Of a DNA stretch of 64,000 nt, positions 42,559 through 51,463 are shown in pieces (the first letter of the stretch is position 1; each line of letters opens with the position of its first letter). The notes beneath the pieces were generated by a model. The model was not told the origin of the DNA and made no database searches. It worked only from the letters and a program-made list of their open reading frames with translations. The position numbers and the translations under genes are program-made. The stretch is from Actinomyces massiliensis 4401292 (GTDB lineage: Bacteria; Actinomycetota; Actinomycetes; Actinomycetales; Actinomycetaceae), in assembly GCF_000269805.1 (NCBI RefSeq), contig NZ_JH711481.1, positions 1,799,789 through 1,863,788 of the forward strand, read 5' to 3'.

Positions 42559-43614
42559 GTGGAGGTCTGGTACGGCGCCGAGCAGGTGCCAGCGACTCTG
42601 AGCGCCCCCGGTGACGCCGGGACCGTCGTCACCATCGGCATCTTCGATGGCGTTCACCGCGGGCATCAGGCCATTCTCACCCGCGTGGTCGAGCGCGCCA
42701 GGCAGATGGCCCGCCCGGACGGCGAGCGCCCGCTGGCGGTCGCCATCACGTTCGATCCGCATCCGGTGCTGGTTCACCGGCCCGAGGCTCGCCTTCCCAT
42801 GATCGCCTCCCTGGCCGATCGGCTCGCCGCCCTGTCCGCCACCGGTCTGGATGCGGTTCTCGTCGTCCACTACACCCTCGAGTTCGCCGACCAGAGCCCG
42901 GAGGAATTCGTGCGCACCTGGCTCGAGGGCCTGCTCGGAGCGAGGATGGTCGTGGTGGGCGACGATGTGCGCTTCGGGCGCGGCAACAGCGGTGATGCCG
43001 CTCTGCTCGAGGCGATCTGCCGCGCTGATGGCCTCGGCGTGGAGATCCTTGACGATGTGCGCTCGCCCTCGGGACGCCGCTGGTCATCCACCTGGGTGCG
43101 CGAGCTCCTCGAGGCCGGGGACATGGGCGGGGCGGCCGAGGTCCTCGGCCGCGCCCACCGTCTGCGCGGCACCGTCGTCCACGGACAGCGGCGCGGCCGC
43201 GAACTCGGCTTCCCCACGGCCAACCTCGATGCGGCCAGCGCAGGCGTGGTCCCGCCCGACGGCGTCTACGCCGGTTGGCTCGTGCGCTCGCCCGGAACCA
43301 TTGCTCTGGCCGGTTTGCGAGCGGGCGCGCCGCACGAGGAGCGGCTGCCGGCCGCGATCTCCATCGGCACCAATCCGACTTTCGACGACGTGCCTCAGCG
43401 CACGGTGGAGGCGCACGTGCTGGGACGCGCCGACCTCGACCTGTACGGGGAGGTCGTCGCCATTGAGCTGGTCCGGCTGCTGCGCCCCATGCTCGCATTC
43501 GACAGCCTGGAGCCACTGCTGGTCCAGATGCGTCAGGACGTCCTCGACACCGCCCACGTGCTGGCGGTTCCGATCCCCGGACCGATCCGCCCCGAGGACG
43601 TCACGGCGGGTTGA
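42559..43614 (+). CDS. ribF: Bifunctional riboflavin kinase / FAD synthetase
   Basis: 351 residues from GTG 42559, where the conserved protein begins; the frame is open further upstream through the tetR promoter region. N-terminal FMN adenylyltransferase domain with VVTIGIFDGVHRGHQAIL and FDPHPV; C-terminal riboflavin kinase domain with RRGRELGFPTANL and GTNPTFDD. Makes FMN and FAD. Normally directly after truB; here separated by the efflux operon. Confidence 0.95.
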   Translation: MEVWYGAEQVPATLSAPGDAGTVVTIGIFDGVHRGHQAILTRVVERARQMARPDGERPLAVAITFDPHPVLVHRPEARLPMIASLADRLAALSATGLDAVLVVHYTLEFADQSPEEFVRTWLEGLLGARMVVVGDDVRFGRGNSGDAALLEAICRADGLGVEILDDVRSPSGRRWSSTWVRELLEAGDMGGAAEVLGRAHRLRGTVVHGQRRGRELGFPTANLDAASAGVVPPDGVYAGWLVRSPGTIALAGLRAGAPHEERLPAAISIGTNPTFDDVPQRTVEAHVLGRADLDLYGEVVAIELVRLLRPMLAFDSLEPLLVQMRQDVLDTAHVLAVPIPGPIRPEDVTAG

Positions 43615-43717
43615 GTGGGGTTGAGTAGGGGCGGCCGGCGGCTGAATCTGCAGGCTGCCTGAGACGCCCGAGACAGCTTGAGGCCCTGCGAGTGGCGGCC
43701 CGCCGGCGATCCGCCGG

Positions 43718-44827
43718 TCAGCTCTTGGGGTGCGCGGTGAAGAACTCCCACATGAGCTCAGAGGCGCTGATCTCCTGGGTCGTGGTTCCCAGGGCGCTGA
43801 GATCGGCGGAGGTGCCCGGCCAGGTGTGCCCCCCGTCGGAGACCTTGTAGGAGACGACCTCCGCATTCTGAGTGCAGTCCTGGTGGGCGGTGCGCTCGAC
43901 GTGCTCGCTGATCCGCTCAGTCCCTGTCTCGGCGCACTGGTTGAGATCGGCCCATTCCTGGACGGCGGTATCGAGTCCGTATCCCCACTGCGGATCCTCG
44001 TTCCCGTCGTAAGGGTTGACGAGGTCGGCGGTTCCATGGAAAGACGTGACGGACACGCCCTGGGCCGATGCGCAGGCGGTGGTGTCGATGACGGTCGGGT
44101 CCTCGGCGCTGGGGCTGCCGGCCCGCAGGCCCGCCACCGGAGCGATGGCGGCGACGAGATCGGGTCGGGCGCAGGCGTAGGCGGAGGCCATGCGGCCGCC
44201 GCCGGAGAAGCCGGTGAGATAGACGCGCTGGGAGTCGACGCAGCCCTGAGTGGTGAGCTCCTCAATGACTGCGGACAGGAAGGCGACGTCGTCGCGAGCG
44301 CCCCCGGGCGGGGTCTGTCCGGCGACGGTGGGAGCGCCCGGAATGCTCCACGCCCAGTTCCCGTCCGCCAGCGGACTGCTGGTGTCCACGGCGGTGGCGG
44401 CCGACGGCCGCGCCACGATGAAACCGGTCTCGTCGGCGTCGGCGACGGCGTCCAGCTCGGAGATGCTGGACTGGAAGACGCCGTTCGAATCCGAGTCGTG
44501 CAGGTCCATGACCAGGGGCAGCGGGGCCTCGGGGTCGGCCGTCTCGGGAACGTGCACCTGCACGGGGTAGGTGGTTCCGTCGAAGTCGATGTCGACGCTC
44601 TGAGTGCCGCTGAGCGTGCGGCTGCACTGCGTCGTGGCCGGGGCGGCCTGCGAGGTCGGGGCGTCGTCCGTCTGCGAGGGCGGGGGAGCGGCGCTTGGCG
44701 AAGAGTCGGAGCGGGATGCGAGCGCCGGGGGGCGCGCGGTTGTGCGTTGCAGGAACGACGTGGCCGTCAGGAGCGCGATGATGATGGCGAGGGCGAGTCC
44801 TCCGATGAGGAGGGGACGACGCGACAT
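43718..44827 (-). CDS. Secreted esterase, LpqC/feruloyl-esterase-like alpha/beta hydrolase
   Basis: 369 residues. One N-terminal hydrophobic segment (about 6-24) is a signal peptide or anchor, then a Ser/Pro/Thr-rich linker to about residue 68. The alpha/beta-hydrolase core has the nucleophile elbow YLTGFSGGGRMA, ANADETGFIVARPSA-like strand, a TSFHGTADLVNPYDG acid region and the terminal SDGGHTWPG histidine. It resembles the CE1/poly(3-hydroxybutyrate) depolymerase-like exported esterases (LpqC). AGGAGG directly precedes the ATG. A perfect TATAAT lies on this strand at 44934-44939. Confidence 0.85.
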   Translation of the reverse strand: MSRRPLLIGGLALAIIIALLTATSFLQRTTARPPALASRSDSSPSAAPPPSQTDDAPTSQAAPATTQCSRTLSGTQSVDIDFDGTTYPVQVHVPETADPEAPLPLVMDLHDSDSNGVFQSSISELDAVADADETGFIVARPSAATAVDTSSPLADGNWAWSIPGAPTVAGQTPPGGARDDVAFLSAVIEELTTQGCVDSQRVYLTGFSGGGRMASAYACARPDLVAAIAPVAGLRAGSPSAEDPTVIDTTACASAQGVSVTSFHGTADLVNPYDGNEDPQWGYGLDTAVQEWADLNQCAETGTERISEHVERTAHQDCTQNAEVVSYKVSDGGHTWPGTSADLSALGTTTQEISASELMWEFFTAHPKS

Positions 44828-45159
44828 GGTCCTCCTTGTCCGCCGGGGCTCCTGGCTACGGCGCGAGAGTGGGCGGGGGACGGCTCGTTCGGGACCGCAT
44901 GCCGGTCAGCGGACCGCCCCAGGGGCACCCGGAATTATAACGACGCGGTCTCCGGCTGGTGATGGTGATGTCGCACGGCTGGTCGTCGAATGGACCGGCG
45001 GGCGGGCCGCACTCGGGTCATGTGCGCGAGCCCACGGGTCGGGCGGCTCGGAGCGGGGGCGAGCGCTGGTAGTGTTGACAAGCCGTCGATCGGCCACGGA
45101 TGTGTCATGCCCGGGAGGATCAGCCCCGGTGCTCCGTGCAACGAGAATCAGGAGCCGCA
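44828..45159. promoter_or_regulatory. Divergent promoter region of esterase and rpsO
   Basis: No gene. On the minus strand a consensus TATAAT (44934-44939) lies about 110 bp before the esterase. On the plus strand a perfect TTGACA at 45075-45080 and a TAGTGT at 45070-45075 lie before rpsO; a -10 paired with the former is weak (about GATGTG), so either may be the real element. Confidence 0.45.
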
Positions 45160-45429
45160 GTGTCGATTTCCGCCAAGCGCAAGCAGGAGCTCATCGCCGA
45201 GTACGCCACCCATGAGGGCGACACGGGCTCTCCCGAGGTCCAGGTCGCCGTCCTGTCGGAGCGCATCTCCAACCTCACCGAGCACTTCAAGACTCACACG
45301 CACGACCACCACTCGCGCCGGGGTCTCTACCTGCTCATCGGTAAGCGCCGCCGTCTGCTCGACTACCTCATGCGCGAGGACATCGAGCGCTACCGCTCGC
45401 TGATCTCCCGCCTCGGCATCCGCCGCTGA
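45160..45429 (+). CDS. rpsO: 30S ribosomal protein S15
   Basis: 89 residues, exactly the family length, from GTG 45160 with CAGGAG upstream. [47 protein letters not shown] is the S15 signature. Binds 16S rRNA central domain. Followed by a good hairpin terminator at 45453-45488. Confidence 0.97.
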   Translation: MSISAKRKQELIAEYATHEGDTGSPEVQVAVLSERISNLTEHFKTHTHDHHSRRGLYLLIGKRRRLLDYLMREDIERYRSLISRLGIRR

Positions 45430-45452
45430 GCGCGCTTCTTGCTTTTACGCAA

Positions 45453-45488
45453 TCGCGTCGGCCCGCCACCATGAGGTGACGGGCCGAC
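45453..45488 (+). terminator. Rho-independent-type terminator after rpsO
   Basis: 16-bp arms with one mismatch (45453-45468 and 45473-45488), four-base loop ATGA, followed by TCGTTTTCTT. The stem starts 24 bp past the rpsO stop. Confidence 0.88.
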
Positions 45489-45511
45489 GCTCGTTTTCTT
45501 CCGCCGATACG

Positions 45512-45566
45512 TCGAGATCGGTCGAGTTCCGGCTTGAGATCGGTCGTACTCCGGCTCGAGATCGGT
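45512..45566 (+). repeat. 22-bp-period array 1 (three GAGATCGGTCG copies)
   Basis: GAGATCGGTCG begins at 45512, 45534 and 45556, exactly 22 bp apart. The spacers of the first two units are also similar (AGTTCCGGCTT, TACTCCGGCTC). It lies between the rpsO terminator and the end of the convergent fucO-like gene. Confidence 0.9.
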
Positions 45567-45584
45567 CGATCGATGGGCCGGCGC

Positions 45585-46736
45585 CTACAGCAGGGAGCGG
45601 TAGAGGGCCTCGATGTCCTCACGGCTCGCCGGACGCGGGTTGCCCGGCGTGCACACGTCGTTGAAGGCGTCCTCGGTCAGGGCCGCAATCCCCGATTCGT
45701 CCACGCCGATCTCGGAGATTCGTGTGGGGTTGCCGAGGTCGGCGGTCAGCGCTGCAACGGCCTCGACGGCGGCGGCGCGGGCATCCGCCAGCGGCATGGT
45801 GCGGGCCTGGGCGACGCCGAAGGCCTCGGCGATGTCCCGGTACTTCTCTCCGGTGAACTCCGCGTTGTAGGCCATGACCGGGGCGAGCAGGATGCCGTTG
45901 GCCAGCCCGTGCGGAGCGCCGTAGCGCCCGCCCAGCGGATGGGCCATGCCGTGCACCAGGCCGAGGCCTACGTTGGAGTAGGCCATACCGTTGATGTAGG
46001 CGGCCAGGCCCATCGCCTCGACGGCGTCGGGGTCGCCGTCGGCGGCCTTGCGCAGATTCCCCGCGATCATCTGGATGGAGCGCAGGCACAGGGCGTCGCT
46101 CAGCTGCCAGGCGCCGGGGGTGATGTAGCCCTCGATGGCGTGCGTCAGGGCGTCCAGTCCGGTGGCCACCTTGAGGGAGCGGGGCATCGCGTCCATGAGA
46201 TCGGGATCGACGACGGCGACCACCGGGATGTCGTGCGGATCGACGCACACGAACTTCCGCTTATTCGCCGTGTCGGTGATGACGTAATTGATCGTGGTCT
46301 CCGACGCGGTCCCGGCGGTGGTGGGCACGCCGATGACGGGCACCCCCGGGTTCTTCGTGGGAGACAGGCCCTCCAGGCTCAGGACGTCCTCGAATTCGGG
46401 GTTGGCGGCGATCACCGAGATGGCCTTGCACGTGTCCTGCGGGGAGCCGCCGCCCAGACCGATGAGGATCTCGGCGCCGGATGCGCGGAAGGCGGCCAGG
46501 CCCGCCTGGACCTTCTCAACGGGAGGATTGGGGGCGACGTCGGAGAAGATCTCCCAGGTGATGCCGGCGGCATCGAGAAGGTCGGTGATGCGCGCGGCCG
46601 TGCCGTTGTCGGCCAGGACCGGGTCGGTGACGACGAATGCCCGGGTCAAGCCGCGGCCTGCGATCTCCTCGGGAATGGAGGAAATCGCGCCACGACCGAA
46701 GTAGCCGGTCTGGTTGAAGATCATGCGGTAGGTCAT
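45585..46736 (-). CDS. fucO: Iron-containing alcohol dehydrogenase, lactaldehyde reductase-like
   Basis: 383 residues from ATG 46736 (AGGAG seven bases upstream), matching FucO at 382-383. MTYRMIFNQTGYFGRGAI, LIGLGGGSPQDTCKAISVI (NAD-binding GGGS), PTTAGTASETTINYVITD and the metal-binding block HAIEGYI ... NVGLGLVHGMAHPLGGRYGAPHGLANGILL with several His ligands place it in group III dehydrogenases. FucO reduces lactaldehyde to 1,2-propanediol; no fucose or rhamnose genes are near, so the substrate is uncertain. Confidence 0.85.
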   Translation of the reverse strand: MTYRMIFNQTGYFGRGAISSIPEEIAGRGLTRAFVVTDPVLADNGTAARITDLLDAAGITWEIFSDVAPNPPVEKVQAGLAAFRASGAEILIGLGGGSPQDTCKAISVIAANPEFEDVLSLEGLSPTKNPGVPVIGVPTTAGTASETTINYVITDTANKRKFVCVDPHDIPVVAVVDPDLMDAMPRSLKVATGLDALTHAIEGYITPGAWQLSDALCLRSIQMIAGNLRKAADGDPDAVEAMGLAAYINGMAYSNVGLGLVHGMAHPLGGRYGAPHGLANGILLAPVMAYNAEFTGEKYRDIAEAFGVAQARTMPLADARAAAVEAVAALTADLGNPTRISEIGVDESGIAALTEDAFNDVCTPGNPRPASREDIEALYRSLL

Positions 46737-47307
46737 GAAGACGCTCCTGGTGGGGGCCGGGCCGGTGCGACCGGCCCGGATGTCTCTGATAGCCCGGAAT
46801 AGCCCGGATGGTTCGGATACGTGCCTGATGCAGCTGACGCAGCTGACACCAACTGGCGTAGCCGGCACGGCTGGCACAGCATGTCCACGATCACACACGG
46901 GCGGGCCCCGCGGGCAGGCCCGAAGGTCCCTGCAGGTCGCTGCAGGACCCTGAGATCAAGGTTGGCCCCGGTGCGCGTCTCATCTCACGCCGGCACGGCG
47001 GTTGCTTCATCCCGAGAACGGCGCCTCCACGGTAGGATCACCGTGCCCGCACGTGTGCGTGTGCCCCTGATTCGTCGGGCCGAACGCATGCCGAGGACCG
47101 GTCGGGGCCGGCGTGTCAGACGCGGCGTCGCCCATCCGGTGCGGGCCCGGGACCCGGGAACAAGCTCCGAACCCGGACGGCGGGAGCCGTCGGTTTTCGG
47201 TGGTGGCCTCCGGAACGGCGCGCCTGTCGCGCGCAGTTGCTCCGTGGGCCTCAATCGAAGACCGCGCTCCGGCCCCAGAGGAAACCTGAGAAAGAGACGC
47301 ATCGCAG
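46737..47307. other. 571-bp gap before pnp, with 9-bp repeats and divergent promoters
   Basis: No convincing gene. The part next to the dehydrogenase holds a 9-bp repeat tract at 46830-46883; a TAGGAT -10-like hexamer near 47034 may serve pnp, leaving a ~270-nt leader. Long leaders of pnp are often targets of autoregulation in other bacteria, but I see no clear conserved stem here. Confidence 0.5.
46830..46883. repeat. 9-bp tandem repeat upstream of fucO-like gene
   Basis: Units GCAGCTGAC, GCAGCTGAC, ACCAACTGG, CGTAGCCGG, CACGGCTGG, CACAGCATG. It is non-coding if the dehydrogenase starts at 46736, although the dehydrogenase frame stays open across it. Confidence 0.75.
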
Positions 47308-49671
47308 ATGTTCATTGACGACCCCGAGGTCACCGCCGCAGAGGCAGTGATCGACAACGGCGCCTTCGGCAAGCGCGTAGTCCGCTTCGAGACCGGACGC
47401 CTTGCCAAGCAGGCCGCCGGAAGCGCCATGGCCTACCTCGACGGTGAGACGGCCATCCTGTCCGCCACCACCGTGGGCAAGCACCCCAAGGACCAGTTCG
47501 ACTTCTTCCCGCTCACTGTCGACGTCGAGGAGCGCCAGTACGCCGCCGGGCGCATCCCCGGCTCCTTCTTCCGCCGCGAGGGCCGTGCCGGAACCTCCGC
47601 CGTCCTCGCCTGTCGGCTCATCGACCGTCCGCTGCGCCCCTCCTTCGTCAAGGGGCTGCGCAACGAGGTCCAGGTCGTCGAGACGATCATGGCCATCGAC
47701 CCCGACGACGCCTACGACGTCCTGGCCATCAATGCGGCCTCCATGTCCACCCAGATCGCGGGCCTGCCCTTCGCCGGCCCGGTTGCGGGCACCCGCCTGG
47801 CCCTCATCGACGGCCAGTGGGTGGCCTTCCCCCGCTACTCCGAGCTCGAGCGCGCCACCTTCAACATGGTGGTGGCGGGCCGCGTCCTGGAGGACGGCGA
47901 CGTCGCCATCATGATGGTCGAGGCAGGGGCCACCGAGAGCGCCTGGGATCTGATCGCCGCCGGCGCCACGGCCCCCACCGAGGCCGTCGTCGCCGAGGCC
48001 CTTGAAGTCGCCAAGCCCCACATCAAGGCCCTGTGCGAGGCCCAGATGGAGGTCGCCAAGCACGCCTCCAAGCCCACCGCCGAGTTCCCGCTCTATCTCG
48101 ATTACACCGATGAGCAGTACGACGCCGTCGAGAAGGCCGCTCAGGCCCATGATCTGGCCGGCGCCATCGCCACCGAGGGCAAGCAGGACCGCGATCTGGC
48201 CATTGGTGCCGTGCGCGACGCGGTCCTCGCCGACCTGGCCGAGCAGTTCAGTTCCGAGGAGGACGTCAAGGCGCTCAAGGCCGCCTTCAAGTCCGTTACC
48301 AAGAAGCTCGTGCGCCACCGCACCCTCACCGAGGACGTGCGCATGGACGGCCGCGGCCCGAAGGACATCCGCACGCTGGCTGCCGAGGTCGAGGTCCTGC
48401 CCCGCGTTCACGGCTCGGCCATCTTCGAGCGCGGCGAGACCCAGATCCTGGGCGTGACCACCCTCAACATGCTGCGCATGGAGCAGCAGATCGACGATCT
48501 CTCGCCGATCACGCACAAGCGCTACATGCACCAGTACGTCTTCCCGCCCTTCTCCACCGGTGAGACCGGCCGCGTGGGCGCGCCCAAGCGCCGTGAGATC
48601 GGCCATGGGGCGCTGGCTGAGCGCGCGCTCGTGCCCGTCCTGCCCAGCCGCGACGACTTTCCCTACGCCATCCGCCAGGTCTCCGAGGCGCTCGGCTCCA
48701 ACGGCTCGACGTCGATGGGTTCGGTCTGCGCCTCCACGCTGTCCCTGCTCAACGCGGGGGTGCCGCTGCGCGCCCCGGTGGCGGGCATCGCCATGGGGCT
48801 CATGCACGAGGAGATCGACGGCGAGACCAGGTGGGCCACGCTGACCGACATCCTCGGGTCCGAGGACGCCTTCGGCGACATGGACTTCAAGGTCGCCGGC
48901 ACCCGTGATTTCATCACGGCCCTCCAGCTGGACACCAAGCTCGACGGCCTGCCCTCGGAGGTGCTCGCCGGTGCGCTGGGTCAGGCCCGCGACGCCCGCG
49001 TCTTCATCCTCGACGTGCTGGCCCAGGCCATTGACGGCCCTGACGAGATGGCCCCGACCGCCCCGCGCGTCCTGTCCGTGCGCATTCCGGTCGACAAGAT
49101 CGGCGAGGTCATCGGCCCCAAGGGCAAGATGATCAACCAGATCCAGGAGGACACCGGCGCGGACCTGACCGTGGAGGACGACGGCACCGTCTACATCGGC
49201 GCCTCCGACGGCCCCTCGGCCGAGGCCGCCCGCGACGCCGTCAACGCGATCGCCAACCCGCAGATGCCCGAGATCGGTGAGCGCTTCGTCGGAACCGTGG
49301 TCAAGACCACGACCTTCGGCGCCTTCGTCTCCCTGACTCCGGGCAAGGACGGTCTGCTGCACGTCTCGCAGATCCGCCGCCTGGTGGGTGGCAAGCGCGT
49401 GGAGAACGTCGAGGACGTCCTGAACGTGGGCGACAAGGTTCAGGTCGAGCTCGCCGAGATCGATCAGCGCGGCAAGCTGAGCCTGCACGCCGTCCTGTCC
49501 GACGAGCAGTTGGCCGCCGAGGCGGAGAACAAGGCCGCACATGCCGGTGGCGGTGAGCGCCGCGAGCGCCGCCCGCGCCGGGAGCGCTCCGAGGGCGAGG
49601 GCGAGCGTCGTGAGCGCCGCCCGCGTCGGCGCCGCACCCGCACGGTCGAGTCCTCCTCCGAGGAGGAGTGA
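47308..49671 (+). CDS. pnp: Polyribonucleotide nucleotidyltransferase (PNPase)
   Basis: 787 residues. Two RNase PH domains (first with [32 protein letters not shown]; second with [18 protein letters not shown] and [35 protein letters not shown]), a KH domain ([26 protein letters not shown]) and an S1 domain ([28 protein letters not shown]). The extra ~45-residue Arg/Glu-rich tail ([28 protein letters not shown]) is common in actinobacteria. Degrades RNA 3' to 5' with phosphate. Strong hairpin follows at 49714. Confidence 0.97.
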   Translation: MFIDDPEVTAAEAVIDNGAFGKRVVRFETGRLAKQAAGSAMAYLDGETAILSATTVGKHPKDQFDFFPLTVDVEERQYAAGRIPGSFFRREGRAGTSAVLACRLIDRPLRPSFVKGLRNEVQVVETIMAIDPDDAYDVLAINAASMSTQIAGLPFAGPVAGTRLALIDGQWVAFPRYSELERATFNMVVAGRVLEDGDVAIMMVEAGATESAWDLIAAGATAPTEAVVAEALEVAKPHIKALCEAQMEVAKHASKPTAEFPLYLDYTDEQYDAVEKAAQAHDLAGAIATEGKQDRDLAIGAVRDAVLADLAEQFSSEEDVKALKAAFKSVTKKLVRHRTLTEDVRMDGRGPKDIRTLAAEVEVLPRVHGSAIFERGETQILGVTTLNMLRMEQQIDDLSPITHKRYMHQYVFPPFSTGETGRVGAPKRREIGHGALAERALVPVLPSRDDFPYAIRQVSEALGSNGSTSMGSVCASTLSLLNAGVPLRAPVAGIAMGLMHEEIDGETRWATLTDILGSEDAFGDMDFKVAGTRDFITALQLDTKLDGLPSEVLAGALGQARDARVFILDVLAQAIDGPDEMAPTAPRVLSVRIPVDKIGEVIGPKGKMINQIQEDTGADLTVEDDGTVYIGASDGPSAEAARDAVNAIANPQMPEIGERFVGTVVKTTTFGAFVSLTPGKDGLLHVSQIRRLVGGKRVENVEDVLNVGDKVQVELAEIDQRGKLSLHAVLSDEQLAAEAENKAAHAGGGERRERRPRRERSEGEGERRERRPRRRRTRTVESSSEEE

Positions 49672-49713
49672 GCGGCACGCGGTCGCGCACTGACTGGTAA
49701 CTGACTGACATCG

Positions 49714-49753
49714 GCCGGGGGCCGGTTCGCCGCGCGGCGGACCGGCCCCCGGC
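49714..49753 (+). terminator. Hairpin terminator after pnp
   Basis: 18-bp arms (49714-49731 and 49736-49753) with a single mismatch and GCGC loop, 43 bp past the stop. Extremely GC-rich; no T-run. Confidence 0.83.
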
Positions 49754-49789
49754 TTCACCCTGCTCACCCTGCTCACCCCGCTCACCCCG
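49754..49789 (+). repeat. 9-bp tandem repeat after pnp terminator
   Basis: Four units, TTCACCCTG, CTCACCCTG, CTCACCCCG, CTCACCCCG, fill the space between the pnp hairpin and the 22-bp-period array 2. Non-coding. Confidence 0.85.
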
Positions 49790-49793
49790 CGCC

Positions 49794-49848
49794 GAGATCG
49801 GTCGTAACCCGTGTCGAGATCGGTCCGGTTCCGCGTCGAAATCGGTCC
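49794..49848 (+). repeat. 22-bp-period array 2 (GAGATCGGTC copies)
   Basis: GAGATCGGTCG at 49794, GAGATCGGTCC at 49816 and GAAATCGGTCC at 49838, each 22 bp apart. It lies about 100 bp upstream of pepR, in the same orientation as array 1. Confidence 0.88.
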
Positions 49849-49936
49849 TTTCTCCGCATATGCGACGGCGGGCAACACCCGCTACGCCATCGGCGAGGAG
49901 ATCCCGTCCGGTGGACGAGGCCATCCCCGTGCCCGT

Positions 49937-49942
49937 TAGGCT
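49937..49942 (+). promoter_or_regulatory. -10 hexamer of pepR (leaderless)
   Basis: TAGGCT, six bases (CGCCCA), then GTG 49949. No Shine-Dalgarno fits at this distance other than the hexamer itself. Confidence 0.6.
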
Positions 49943-49948
49943 CGCCCA

Positions 49949-51328
49949 GTGACCAACCCATCCTCCTCAACCGACAGTTCCTCCGGGACGAGCGCCACCA
50001 GTTACTCGGAGGTCGATCTCGCACGCGGTACTGCCGGCGCTCCCGGCACTGAGCTGCACCTGACCGACGACGGCGCCACTCTGCGCCGTTCGATCCTGCC
50101 CGGCGGGGTGCGCGTCATCACCGAGTCCGTGCCCGGGCTGCGCTCGACGAGCCTGGGCATGTGGTTCGGAGTCGGGTCCCGGGACGAGGTCGCGGGCCAG
50201 GAGGGCTCGACCCATTTCCTCGAGCACCTCATGTTCAAGGGCACCGCCACTCGCTCGGCCCGTGAGATCGCCGAGGCATTCGACTTCATCGGCGGGGAGT
50301 CCAACGCCGCCACCTCCAAGGAGCACACCTCCTACTACGCGCGCGTGCAGGGGGCGGACGCCATGGAGGCCCTCGACGTCCTGACCGACATGGTGACCTC
50401 CTCCTCGCTCGACCCCGCGGAGGTCGAGACCGAGCGCGGCGTCATCGTCTCCGAGCTGGCGGACGCCGCGGACGATCCCGTCGACGTCGCCCAGGAGGCC
50501 TTCGCCCGCGCCGCCTTCGGCGATGACACCCCGCTGGGCAGGCCGATCGGCGGTACTTACGAGACCGTTACCGCCGTGCCGCGCGAGGCGGTGTGGGAGC
50601 ACTATCAGCGGACCTACGCCTCCGACTCCCTGGTCGTGGCCGTGGCCGGAGCCGTCGACCACGACCAGGTCGTCGAGCGGGTCACCGCCGATCTCGCCGC
50701 CGCCGGCTGGGACACCACGGCTGCCGTTCCGCCGCGCCCGCGCCGTTTCGAGACCGAGCCGGACGCCGACCTGACCGTCCACGATGTGCGCATTGAGCGG
50801 GACTGCGAGCAATCCCACGTCTACCTGACCTGCCAGGGCATCCCTGTGCGCGATGAGCGACGCTGGGCCATGAGCGTGCTCACCACGATCCTCGGCGGCG
50901 GCATGTCCTCGCGCCTGTTCCAGGAGGTCCGCGAGAAGCGGGGACTGGCCTACACGACCTACGCCTTCGACGCCTCCTACGCCGGCGCGGGAGCACTGGG
51001 GCTGTACGCCGGTTGCGCCCCGGAGGCCGTGGACGAGGTGTGCGCCGTCATGGTCGGCGAGTTCGAGAGGCTGGCCGCCGACGGCGTCACCGACCGTGAG
51101 CTCGCCCGCGTCCGCGGGCAGATCCGCGGCGCCATGGTGCTGGGCGGGGAGGACTCGCTGGCCCGCATGGGGCGCCTGGGGCGCGGTGAGGTCGTCACCG
51201 GGCGGCTGCGCAGTATGGAGGAGAACCTGCGCCTGCTGGATGCCGTCACCGGTGAGGAGGTGCGTGAACTCGCCGAGTGGCTCGTGTCGCAGGAGCGCGC
51301 CCGGGTCCTGGTGGGGCCGCCGGTCTGA
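49949..51328 (+). CDS. pepR: M16 family zinc metallopeptidase (PepR/processing-peptidase-like)
   Basis: 459 residues. GVGSRDEVAGQEGSTHFLEHLMFKGTATRSA carries the inverted zinc motif HFLEH, with the third ligand Glu in the downstream ETERGVIVSELADAADDP block. The C-terminal half-domain contains LTTILGGGMSSRLFQEVREKRGLAY, the R/Y substrate-binding pair of the family. In actinobacteria pepR regularly lies between pnp and dapB, as here. Cytosolic; the physiological substrate is not known. Ser/Thr-rich N-terminal ~20 residues. Flanked by 22-bp-period arrays on both sides. Confidence 0.92.
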   Translation: MTNPSSSTDSSSGTSATSYSEVDLARGTAGAPGTELHLTDDGATLRRSILPGGVRVITESVPGLRSTSLGMWFGVGSRDEVAGQEGSTHFLEHLMFKGTATRSAREIAEAFDFIGGESNAATSKEHTSYYARVQGADAMEALDVLTDMVTSSSLDPAEVETERGVIVSELADAADDPVDVAQEAFARAAFGDDTPLGRPIGGTYETVTAVPREAVWEHYQRTYASDSLVVAVAGAVDHDQVVERVTADLAAAGWDTTAAVPPRPRRFETEPDADLTVHDVRIERDCEQSHVYLTCQGIPVRDERRWAMSVLTTILGGGMSSRLFQEVREKRGLAYTTYAFDASYAGAGALGLYAGCAPEAVDEVCAVMVGEFERLAADGVTDRELARVRGQIRGAMVLGGEDSLARMGRLGRGEVVTGRLRSMEENLRLLDAVTGEEVRELAEWLVSQERARVLVGPPV

Positions 51329-51337
51329 GAGGCGCTG

Positions 51338-51391
51338 GACCGATCTCGAGCCGGAGTGCGACCGATCTCGAGGCGGAAGCGGACCGATCTC
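51338..51391 (-). repeat. 22-bp-period array 3 (inverted orientation)
   Basis: GACCGATCTC begins at 51338, 51360 and 51382, exactly 22 bp apart; this is the reverse complement of the core in arrays 1 and 2. On the minus strand the first two units read GAGATCGGTC plus CGCTTCCGCCTC and GCACTCCGGCTC. It fills most of the pepR-dapB gap. Confidence 0.9.
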
Positions 51392-51451
51392 GGCGGGAGG
51401 GGCGCGAGGGGAGAGGCCTCAACCCGTTCAGCACCCCCGGAACCGATCATC

Positions 51452-51457
51452 TAGGCT
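51452..51457 (+). promoter_or_regulatory. -10 hexamer of dapB (leaderless)
   Basis: TAGGCT, six bases (GATGGC), then ATG 51464, so the predicted transcription start coincides with the A of the start codon. Confidence 0.62.
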
Positions 51458-51463
51458 GATGGC

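Noticed and set aside
47251-49878. Long open frame (about 875 codons) antisense to pnp
   Set aside because: Same artefact of codon bias; pnp is unambiguous and the antisense product is low complexity.
45512-51391. CRISPR interpretation of the 22-bp-period arrays
   Set aside because: Repeats are only about 11 bp, spacers about 11 bp and partly conserved, only three copies each and no cas genes; not a CRISPR.
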